DNA of 45,108 nt from contig JAGVXP010000055.1 of the NCBI GenBank assembly GCA_018303725.1, positions 1 to 45,108 of the forward strand, read 5' to 3'. Position 1 is the stretch's first letter. Each line of letters begins with the position of its first letter. A model generated the notes under the pieces. That model was not told where the DNA came from. It did not search any database and saw nothing but the letters and a program-made list of their open reading frames with translations. A program made the position numbers and the translations under genes. Origin of the DNA: Candidatus Woesearchaeota archaeon. Its GTDB lineage: Archaea > Nanobdellota > Nanobdellia > Woesearchaeales > JAGVXP01. Positions 1-7,532 of the stretch are shown here, in pieces.

Positions 1-94
1 AGTAACAATTTCCGAACGCAGCACTCGGAAGTTGCTGCGCGGATAATCTTACACAATCTTATTTCTTTTTTGGCTAGACTTTTTCACGTATGCC
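1..94 (+). repeat. Left copy of a 94-bp perfect inverted terminal repeat of the contig
   Basis: Bases 1-94 are the exact reverse complement of 45011-45104; contains hairpin TCCG-AA-CGCAGCA / TGCTGCG-CGGA. Confidence 0.97.
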
Positions 95-199
95 TATTAA
101 ATATTAAGATTTAGATTAAATATCTAATTTTAATTTGGATTATTTGTATACCTCAGAATAATAAAGCTTAAATATAGGTTATGCTTGATTAGTTCTACT

Positions 200-292
200 C
201 TGGTGGAGCAACTTAGGTCGGCTTTAACACTTCGGTGTTTTAGCCTTTTGAGCGATTCTTCGGAAAAGTTCGATCCTAGGCTCGTTCACCAG
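200..292 (+). ncRNA. Candidate structured small RNA (three-way-junction fold)
   Basis: GC-rich island in AT-rich DNA; closing stem CTGGTG..GAG..CTTAGG / CCTAGG..CTC..CACCAG; internal hairpin GGCTTTAACAC-TTCG-GTGTTTTAGCC with C(UUCG)G tetraloop; second hairpin CTTTT..CGA/TCG..AAAAG; TATA-like cttAAATATA at 168-176 about 26 nt upstream; T-rich tract downstream. Confidence 0.5.
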
Positions 293-365
293 TTTCTATT
301 TTGTATTGTTCCTAAGGGTTCTTAAAAACACAAATTATTTAAATTATAAAAATAACTAGATAGTT

Positions 366-769
366 ATGATAACCCCAACAATAGAACAGCTTATTAAATT
401 ATTAATTGCTGTTATTATTGGGGGCGTGATAGGCTTAGAAAGAGAAAAAAACATAAGCCTGCTGGTTTAAGGACGCATATACTGGTTTGTTTAGGCGCAA
501 CTTTAGCTACTGTTGTTTCTATCGAGTTTTTTTTATCAGACCCTGCGAGGGTTGCTGCTGCTATAATAACAGGTGTTGGGTTTTTAGGAGCAGGCACTAT
601 AATTGCTTCTGGTGAGAAAGGAGTCCACGGCTTAACAACAGCTGCATCAATATGGACTGTTGCTGCTGTGGGTATAACCATAGGTGTTGGTTATTATATA
701 CTAGCTGCTATTGCTGCTCTTTTGGTTTTAGTAGTTCTGGGTTTTGGAAAGATTGAAAAGAGAAAGTGA
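366..769 (+). pseudogene. MgtC/SapB-family membrane protein, frame interrupted after about 29 codons
   Basis: MITPTIEQLIKLLIAVIIGGVIGLEREKN then -1 frame HKPAGLRTHILVCLGATLATVVSIEFF...GVGFLGAGTIIASGEKGVHGLTTAASIWTVAAVGI; frame change at A7 tract 445-451 (pseudogene, sequencing indel or programmed frameshift). Confidence 0.8.
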
Positions 770-1528
770 TTATTTGCTAAACATTTTTTCCAGAGTGTCC
801 AACGTGTAGAGTATCATGGCATGTGTCTGCTGTTTTGAAGGATAAAAAGCTTCCTTTTTCTTATGAACCGAAAAGATTCTCACTTGGTTGACAAGATGGA
901 TTTGGTTTGTTAGGGCTGGGTCTATATTGATATCACTTTCTTTCAGCTTAGCGATTAAATTACCCAAACCTATCCCTGGAGCCTTCTCTAAGATGTCTTG
1001 TCCGGTTGCCTCATAATATTTCCTGTGCAAAGCTGTTTCCAGCAGCCTGCCACAGAGAACTACCACACTTCTATAGCATTCATTGATGAAACACTTTTCT
1101 AACTCTTTTAAATCAGCCACAACATCTGCTTTTATTTCTTCCGGGATATAACCTAGTTTAAAAGATGGCTTTTCTATTGTTTTTTCTCTTGGCAAATTAA
1201 GCTTTGAATAGAACAAAGCTATCTTGTTTATTGATTCCTCTAATTTGTTTATATTGCTGTTTCCCAGCTCACCTATTAGCTTATTAATCCCTAATATATT
1301 GTCCTCATTAGACTTGTCAAACTTGACCAATTGGTTTAATCCCAAAGAATTTGTTTTTAATTCGTCCAATGCACTCTTTAATGATGTTAGGTAATAGGAG
1401 GATTTTTCTTCTTTGAAATCATACAATGCTTTGACTGAATCTATTTTTCTATTAAGATTTATACCCTTAGATTTGATGGCTTTTAAAAGTGACTCAAACT
1501 TTTCAATTGAGTTGCTGAAGTTGCCCAT
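770..1528 (-). CDS. Hypothetical protein with DUF4145-like C-terminal region
   Basis: ORF open to 1630; likely start MGNFSNSIEK at 1528; C-term CYRSVVVLCGRLLETALHRKYYEATGQ..NQIHLVNQVRIFSVH. Confidence 0.65.
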   Translation of the reverse strand: MGNFSNSIEKFESLLKAIKSKGINLNRKIDSVKALYDFKEEKSSYYLTSLKSALDELKTNSLGLNQLVKFDKSNEDNILGINKLIGELGNSNINKLEESINKIALFYSKLNLPREKTIEKPSFKLGYIPEEIKADVVADLKELEKCFINECYRSVVVLCGRLLETALHRKYYEATGQDILEKAPGIGLGNLIAKLKESDINIDPALTNQIHLVNQVRIFSVHKKKEAFYPSKQQTHAMILYTLDTLEKMFSK

Positions 1529-1646
1529 AGTTGAGAGAAAGATTGCGGGGTTTTTATAGTTTATGCTTAATTCTATTTGTAAACTAATATACAAAAAGGT
1601 AATGTTTATATAGTAGTATAAGGTTACCATCTATTGGGGGAGCTAA

Positions 1647-2072
1647 ATGGTAATTTTATTTGACCTATTTAATCTATCTGAGGATATATTTGATATTATA
1701 TTTGCTACAAAACAGCAGAAGATAGTTGCTAAGCTGCTGATAGGCATTATCAAGGAAAAGGGCGGCGAAATAACAAAAACTGAAATGAGCTTTATTGCCA
1801 ATAAATTGCATAATGGCGAATTGGTAACTGAAATTGATGAGCCAGAATACAAAGGAAAAAAGGTTAAGTTAAGCTATAACAAAAGGCAATTTTATGACAG
1901 GATTCTCACGCCTATGAAAAGCATGGGTTTGGTGTATTATGATTTGTATAAGAAGACATACAGAATAAGCGATAGATTCAATAAAGAGGTGCAAAGAATA
2001 GGCATAATGTGGCTGCAAGAGATGAGAAAGCCTGCTGTAAGCCTGAATATAAAAAATAATAAGCCTAAATAA
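1647..2072 (+). CDS. Hypothetical protein, possible winged-helix DNA-binding
   Basis: 141-aa ORF, divergent from the previous gene; helix-rich with wHTH-like C-terminal region. Confidence 0.55.
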   Translation: MVILFDLFNLSEDIFDIIFATKQQKIVAKLLIGIIKEKGGEITKTEMSFIANKLHNGELVTEIDEPEYKGKKVKLSYNKRQFYDRILTPMKSMGLVYYDLYKKTYRISDRFNKEVQRIGIMWLQEMRKPAVSLNIKNNKPK

Positions 2073-3300
2073 ATTTGGTTAGTTTTGATTGTTCTTTAAT
2101 GTTCTTTAAGAGTTTGCTTTCATTAAATAGTTTGTTTATGTCGTAATTGAATTTCTTTTTTATTAAAGATTTTGCATATTTCAACATGAGTTCCTTATTG
2201 CCAAACTCCAATGGCTTGTTTTTTAGTGCTTTTCTAACCGCTTCCCTAACCACCCAAACACCTAATGGTACTGCATATTCACCTGTTATAAACCTTAATA
2301 TTAAAACGGAACCTTGTCTTTTAAGTGTTGATAATTTTTCTAAGATTGGCAATCTAGCTGCATAATAACCACCACCGCAGTTTTCAGCATAAGTTTTTCT
2401 CCCTTCATAAGGCTCGAAATCAGTCATAAACTGGTATTCGTTAGAAATATTCCATTCTGCTTTCGGAGCGTAGGTTTCAAATAGCTCATACGACCATACT
2501 TCCGGGAAGAATAGGATTAAAAAATAATTCCCTAAGTAACTACCAAAATATGATGTATAATTTATTTCATTGTATTGTCTTATCCCATTTAACAGGTGTT
2601 TAGCTAAGGCATCATCTGTTGCTGTTATAGACCACCTTGTTGGTACCAGTTTTCTATCATATTTTATGCCTAAATTTCCTATGCTTAGTATTTTTGTTAA
2701 GAAATTTTCATCAAAATCGTGCTTGTATAGGTAGATTAAGGCATCATTTGCCTTTAAATCAATGTCTGAAACAACTTTGTCTACTCTATAGTCTATTTTT
2801 GGGTTTTCTGTTATAATTGCCTTTTTTAGGATTGCATTAGGTCCTGTTGGTGCTGCATATGCATCTGTTTTGAACTTAAATCTTGGTTTGTCTTTAAGAT
2901 TAATTTCAACATCAACTGGTTTTGATGCCATGCCAATTTCCTGGCTAATATCCAAGAATTTATTTTTTTGTTTAATGTTTATCCTAAATCTTGAATTTAT
3001 TAATGCTGACCTGTAATCAACTATTTGAGGAATTTGGAAATTTTGCTCGGCCCAATGTTTTGGGGCATCATATAACCATGCATCTTCTCTCTGCTCTGGC
3101 GGGCTTAATATCCCAACATATAAGTTAGGATAAAAATTATGACCAACAAATGGCGCTGGGCTTGAACCGAAGAAATCCTCTTTAGGAAGGCTGTCTTTTA
3201 CTTTATAGAAAGCTTCTGCTTTTGCTATTATAGGGCAAAAGGTTCTTCCACAGCTTAGCATAGGAGTAGCGCCTTTGCATTTGATGCATGGGATGTTCAT
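2065..3300 (-). CDS. nreA: NreA-like archaeal DNA repair protein
   Basis: N-terminal Cys motif (CIKCKG..C..FC), FVGHNFYPNLYVGILSPP motif, C-terminal PIP-box-like QSKLTKFI. Confidence 0.8.
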   Translation of the reverse strand: MNIPCIKCKGATPMLSCGRTFCPIIAKAEAFYKVKDSLPKEDFFGSSPAPFVGHNFYPNLYVGILSPPEQREDAWLYDAPKHWAEQNFQIPQIVDYRSALINSRFRINIKQKNKFLDISQEIGMASKPVDVEINLKDKPRFKFKTDAYAAPTGPNAILKKAIITENPKIDYRVDKVVSDIDLKANDALIYLYKHDFDENFLTKILSIGNLGIKYDRKLVPTRWSITATDDALAKHLLNGIRQYNEINYTSYFGSYLGNYFLILFFPEVWSYELFETYAPKAEWNISNEYQFMTDFEPYEGRKTYAENCGGGYYAARLPILEKLSTLKRQGSVLILRFITGEYAVPLGVWVVREAVRKALKNKPLEFGNKELMLKYAKSLIKKKFNYDINKLFNESKLLKNIKEQSKLTKFI

Positions 3301-3355
3301 AACTTAGAGGTTTATTTTGCAAATATTTAAATATTTAGTGCTAAATGAGAAATTT

Positions 3356-4393
3356 ATGCCATTAACAAAAGAGCAAACAGCCAAGATTAGAGAGGAACTT
3401 GAAAGCTGCAAAAAGCCATTAATATACTTTCATGATGACCCGGATGGTTTGTGCTCTTTTTTATTGTTCTATAAGTTTGTTGGCGATGGCAAAGGGGTTA
3501 TAATAAAAACAACAGCCGAGATGGGGCCAGTATTTGCTAAAAAGATAGAGGAATATGCTCCTGATAAGGTTTTTGTTTTGGATAAAGCAGTTGTAAGCCA
3601 GGGATTCTTTGACAAAGCCGCTGAACTAAAGGCAAAGGTAATTTGGGTTGATCATCATTTTCCTCTGAAAAGGGAGAATGTAAGCTATTTTAATCCTAGG
3701 TTGAATAAGATAGATGATTCCAACTGTGTATCAAGGCTTTGCTATGATGTTGTTAAAGACAATTTATGGATTGCTATGGTTGGTATTTTAGGGGATTGGG
3801 GTTTAGATTTGAAAGATGATTTTATTAAAGAATATCCAGAATTATTGCCAAAAGAGATAAGAGACCCTGCAGAAGCCCTATACACAACAACGTTAGGCAG
3901 ATTAGTAAGGATATTCTCTTTTATTCTAAAGGGCAAAAGCCACGATGCAATGAAATGCGTTAAAATCCTGTCAAGAATAGATGATCCCTATGAGCTATTA
4001 AAAGGGGAGACACCAAGAGCTAAATTTTTGATTAGAAAATATGAGGGAGTTAATGAAGAGTATAAAAAATTGTTAAATGATGCTTTAGACAAAGCAAAAA
4101 CAGATGATAAAACATTAACCTATATCTACAAAGCAGACAGAATGTCTTTAACCTCTGATTTGAGCAATGAATTATTGTATAGATTCCCTAATAAGGTTAT
4201 AATTATTGGAAGGGAGAAATCTGGAGAGGTAAAGCTAAGCTTGAGGTCATCAAAGATTGAATTGCCTAAGAAAATAGAAAAAGCATTAGAAGGCTTAGAT
4301 GGCTATGGCGGAGGCCATGAATATGCCTGCGGAGTTAATGTCAAGGAGAAGGATTTTAAGGTTTTTATTAATAGATTGATAAAAAGTTTATAG
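3356..4393 (+). CDS. DHH-family phosphoesterase (RecJ-like/GAN-like)
   Basis: FHDDPDGLCS, VIWVDHHFP, DGYGGGHEYACG motifs; ORF open from 3317 but ATG at 3356 is more plausible. Confidence 0.85.
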   Translation: MPLTKEQTAKIREELESCKKPLIYFHDDPDGLCSFLLFYKFVGDGKGVIIKTTAEMGPVFAKKIEEYAPDKVFVLDKAVVSQGFFDKAAELKAKVIWVDHHFPLKRENVSYFNPRLNKIDDSNCVSRLCYDVVKDNLWIAMVGILGDWGLDLKDDFIKEYPELLPKEIRDPAEALYTTTLGRLVRIFSFILKGKSHDAMKCVKILSRIDDPYELLKGETPRAKFLIRKYEGVNEEYKKLLNDALDKAKTDDKTLTYIYKADRMSLTSDLSNELLYRFPNKVIIIGREKSGEVKLSLRSSKIELPKKIEKALEGLDGYGGGHEYACGVNVKEKDFKVFINRLIKSL

Positions 4394-4395
4394 TT

Positions 4396-4584
4396 ATTGG
4401 AAATTTAACTAAAATGTCAGAAATTTTCCACCAATTTTGGATTGGTGGCTGAAAGTCAACTTTCTCGCTTTTGGAAAATTTCTGAGCATGCTCAAGAACC
4501 ACCCGATGCTGTAAATGATAGTCACATTACACCATCCTGTGAATGGTGGTTCTTGACAATTCCCTATTTGGTTAAATTTCCAAT
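4396..4584 (+). repeat. Nested double-hairpin intergenic element, copy A
   Basis: Outer 14-bp inverted repeat ATTGGAAATTTAAC/GTTAAATTTCCAAT; core 4415-4558 TGTCAGAAATTTTCC..GGAAAATTTCTGAGCATGCTCAAGAACCACC..GGTGGTTCTTGACA; homologous to 15260-15463 in reverse orientation. Confidence 0.85.
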
Positions 4585-4672
4585 CTTGCAGATTGAACCA
4601 GTGTATAATAAAAAATTTTTTGTTTAATCTGCAATAAGTTTATAAATAACTATAGGTATTCTTTATCTTAAT

Positions 4673-4789
4673 GCGCTGGTGGTCTAATGGCATGACTTCA
4701 GCCTTCCATCGCTGTTTAAATCGCGAAGCGATTTATGGCGTTACCAAAGAGGCAAGCTGACTATCCGGGTTCAAATCCCGGCCGGCGCA
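4673..4789 (+). tRNA. tRNA-Gly(TCC) with anticodon-loop intron (about 46 nt, 4709-4754)
   Basis: Acceptor GCGCTGG/CCGGCGC, anticodon arm TCAGC-CTTCCA[intron]A-GCTGA, T arm CCGGG-TTCAAAT-CCCGG; intron contains AAATCGC-GAA-GCGATTT hairpin. Confidence 0.88.
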
Positions 4790-4828
4790 TTCATTAAATT
4801 TATATATTTAATTGTTTCATCCTGAATT

Positions 4829-5437
4829 ATGAGAAAATTAATTTATGGATTACTCAAAGTAGCGGTTATAAATCTTTATTTGAAAAGGGCTAAGATAATA
4901 GTTAAGGGAAATTTACCAAAAAAAGCAGCAATTATTGTGGCTAATCATAATAATCCATGGGATCCGCCATTGATTATTATTGCAGCAGGGAGGATTGTTC
5001 ATTTTTTTACAGCAAATCTTCTTTTTAAAAATGTGATATACGGATATTTTTTAAGATTAATTCAACAGATTCCTGTTCAGTCTGGCTTAAGGAAAGTTAA
5101 TGAGAAGGCGTTTTTAAAAGCAAATTATTACTTAAAGAGGAATGAATTGGTTGGAATTTTTCCATACCCTGATGATCTAATAAAAAAGAAGAAAGTGTTA
5201 TATACTGGTGTGATAAGATTAGTAATGGAAAATGATGTGCCGATAATACCTATAAGGGTCAAGTTAAATGAAAAAAGGAAGTGGAAGTCCTTTTTTGACG
5301 TTAATTTCAATCAAGCAGAGGTTATAATCGGAAAGCCTTTAAATGGGTTCAGGGAAAGATGCATAAAAAATAGAGGCTATGATCATTGTTTGGGTTTAGC
5401 AAAAGAATTGGTTGATTATACAGAAAATTTAAAATAA
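4829..5437 (+). CDS. 1-acylglycerol-3-phosphate acyltransferase-like (PlsC family)
   Basis: NHNNPWDPP (HX4D-type) motif, GIFPYPDD, IIPIRVK. Confidence 0.75.
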   Translation: MRKLIYGLLKVAVINLYLKRAKIIVKGNLPKKAAIIVANHNNPWDPPLIIIAAGRIVHFFTANLLFKNVIYGYFLRLIQQIPVQSGLRKVNEKAFLKANYYLKRNELVGIFPYPDDLIKKKKVLYTGVIRLVMENDVPIIPIRVKLNEKRKWKSFFDVNFNQAEVIIGKPLNGFRERCIKNRGYDHCLGLAKELVDYTENLK

Positions 5438-5440
5438 ACA

Positions 5441-5547
5441 ACCCCGACTAAAGTCGGGGTATTCCGAGTTGTGAAAAACAATATGAAGAAGAAAAAGGTT
5501 ATGGAGGACGGCAATTCCTCCCAGCTAAAAGCTGGGTATCCTTGCCG
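5441..5547 (+). mobile_element. Miniature or relic IS200/IS605-type element end(s)
   Basis: Hairpin ACCCCGAC-TAAA-GTCGGGGT plus CGGCAATTCCTCCCAGCT-AAA-AGCTGGGTATCCTTGCCG, resembling IS200/IS605 right-end architecture; no transposase or TnpB present. Confidence 0.6.
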
Positions 5548-5556
5548 TATAATGTA

Positions 5557-6255
5557 ATGATAAGCATAATAATCCCCACTAAAAATGAAAAACATTATTT
5601 ACCTAAATTATTAAAATCCATTAAAAAACAAGATTATAAAGATTATGAGGTTATAGTTTCTGATGCAGGTTCTACGGATAAAACTGTAAAAATAGCAAAG
5701 AAATTTGGATGCAAAGTTGTTAAGGGTGGCCTTCCTTCTGTGGGAAGAAATAATGGTGCAAAGTATGCTAAGGGTGATATCTTCTTGTTTTTGGATTCTG
5801 ATGTTATTATTGATAAGTATTTTTTGGAGAAAAGTTTAAAGGAATTTAAGGAACGTAAGCTAGGAACAGCAACGTGGTATGCATATCCTTTAAGCAAGAG
5901 AATATTTGATAAGGTGTTCTTCTTTTTCTTGAATTATATAATGATAATTGAGCAGTACTTTTGGCCAAATGCAGGTGGATACTGTATATTATGCAAGAAA
6001 GATATTCATAAAAAATTAGGGGGTTTTAGGGAAGACTTGATAGTAGCTGAAGATTGTGATTATGCGAGAAGAAGCGCTAAATTCGGTAAATTTAGATTTT
6101 TAAGAACCACTTCTGTAAAAGTTTCTGTAAGGAGGCTAGATAAGACTGGAAGATTTAAGTTATTATTGGATTATGTTCCTCTGGGATTCCTTAGAGTTTT
6201 TGGTGGCGTTAAAAGAAAAAACATCGGATTATATGATTTTAATTACAAAAAATAG
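5557..6255 (+). CDS. Family 2 glycosyltransferase
   Basis: ISIIIPTKNEKHYLPKLLKSI, DAGSTDKT, FLDSDV; ATG 5557 preferred over TTG 5542. Confidence 0.88.
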   Translation: MISIIIPTKNEKHYLPKLLKSIKKQDYKDYEVIVSDAGSTDKTVKIAKKFGCKVVKGGLPSVGRNNGAKYAKGDIFLFLDSDVIIDKYFLEKSLKEFKERKLGTATWYAYPLSKRIFDKVFFFFLNYIMIIEQYFWPNAGGYCILCKKDIHKKLGGFREDLIVAEDCDYARRSAKFGKFRFLRTTSVKVSVRRLDKTGRFKLLLDYVPLGFLRVFGGVKRKNIGLYDFNYKK

Positions 6256-6264
6256 GCAAGTCTA

Positions 6265-6987
6265 ATGTTAAGCATAATTGTACCTACTCTAAATGAAGAA
6301 AGATATATAGGCAGAATTCTAAGAAGTTTGAAAAATCAAACTTTTAAGGATTTTGAGGTAATTATTGTTGATGCAGATTCTAAGGACAAAACCAAAAAAA
6401 AGGCTTACGAGTTTAAAAAATATTTTAAAAATTTTAAGTTTATTATAGAAAAAAGGAAGGGTGTTAGTCTAGCTAGAAATGTTGGTGCAAAAGCTGCAAA
6501 AGGAGACATTTTTGTTTTTTTTGATAGTGATGGAACGTTTGATAATCATTTCTTGAGAGAAGCAGCAAAACAGATAAAAGAAAGGAAAATAAATGCTAGT
6601 GGATGTTATACCAAACCAATCACTAAAACCAAAGCAATTAAGGTATTTTTTGTAGTATATAACTTTTGGATATTTTTATCTCAGTATTTTTATCCACATA
6701 TGCCGGGGTTCTGCATATTCTGCGATAGGAAAACATTTTTTAAATTAAATGGGTTTGATGAAACAATATTGCTTGCAGAAGATTTTGATTTAGTAAACAG
6801 GTCTAAGAAAGTTGGAAAATTTCGTGTTTTAAGAAATCTAAGGATAAAGAGTTCTATGAGAAGATTTGAAGAAGAAGGCACTTGGAAGCTTGCAATGAAA
6901 TATTTGTGTGTGTTTTTTTATAGGATTTTTAAGGGAGAGGTTAGAAGCAATATCTTCAACTATCAACTAGGCTACCATAAAAAATGA
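6265..6987 (+). CDS. Family 2 glycosyltransferase (tandem paralogue)
   Basis: LSIIVPTLNEERYIGRILRSL, FFDSDG, LAEDFDLVNR. Confidence 0.88.
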   Translation: MLSIIVPTLNEERYIGRILRSLKNQTFKDFEVIIVDADSKDKTKKKAYEFKKYFKNFKFIIEKRKGVSLARNVGAKAAKGDIFVFFDSDGTFDNHFLREAAKQIKERKINASGCYTKPITKTKAIKVFFVVYNFWIFLSQYFYPHMPGFCIFCDRKTFFKLNGFDETILLAEDFDLVNRSKKVGKFRVLRNLRIKSSMRRFEEEGTWKLAMKYLCVFFYRIFKGEVRSNIFNYQLGYHKK

Positions 6988-7532
6988 AGCAAAATTTAGA
7001 CTTAGAAAGGAAGATTGTTCATGCTTATTTTATTTTGCTATTGATTATTTTATTTTTTAGGTATAGTGCAATTAAAACATTACCTATCTTTTTTATTTAT
7101 TTATCTACTATCATATTAATTGTGCACATATGGTGGGGAGCTTATGTGAGTATCAAATATGTAGGGGAGGGCAGCAATTTATTATTATTTTGGAATGCAA
7201 TAATGCTAATTGTTTTATTTGGTGTTCCATTTATATTTGAGAGTATAGCTGAGTGGTCTTTGTTTTTAGGGATTTTCTTTGCGTTAGCAATAGTAGGTTA
7301 TTTTATAGTTTACAAAAACGTAGCTAAGCGGTCAATTAAAAACTATATTGAGAAAAAGATTATGTATGAGATTATTGTACCCCCAATGTTTTTATTGCTT
7401 TATGTTTTTTTTAAATTCTTTAATTATTATACTGCCCACTTAGTTTTGAGTATAATAACATTTTTAGCCCAGATATTTTTTGCAATTGTTCTTTTTAGAA
7501 TAAAAAAGGTGTATAAGTTGGTAAAAAGTTAA
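6984..7532 (+). CDS. Polytopic membrane protein, unknown function
   Basis: 182-aa hydrophobic ORF overlapping the stop of the preceding GT by 4 nt. Confidence 0.7.
   Translation: MKQNLDLERKIVHAYFILLLIILFFRYSAIKTLPIFFIYLSTIILIVHIWWGAYVSIKYVGEGSNLLLFWNAIMLIVLFGVPFIFESIAEWSLFLGIFFALAIVGYFIVYKNVAKRSIKNYIEKKIMYEIIVPPMFLLLYVFFKFFNYYTAHLVLSIITFLAQIFFAIVLFRIKKVYKLVKS

Noticed and set aside
9-41. 5S rRNA-like word CCGAAC..CGGAAG in the terminal repeat
   Set aside because: Resembles the 5S loop C motif, but flanking sequence lacks 5S helices IV/V and is AT-rich; more likely a hairpin in the repeat.
200-292. tRNA interpretation of the GC-rich block (AGTTCGATCC resembles a T-loop)
   Set aside because: The bases around the loop do not form a 5-bp T stem or CCA-type acceptor; a three-way junction fold explains it better.
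415-681. 88-aa minus-strand ORF
   Set aside because: Antisense to the MgtC coding sequence, whose plus-strand frame carries clear family motifs.
4442-4627. 61-aa plus ORF (MVAESQLSRFWKISEHAQEPP...)
   Set aside because: Lies entirely in double-hairpin element A; reading frame is incidental to structured non-coding sequence.
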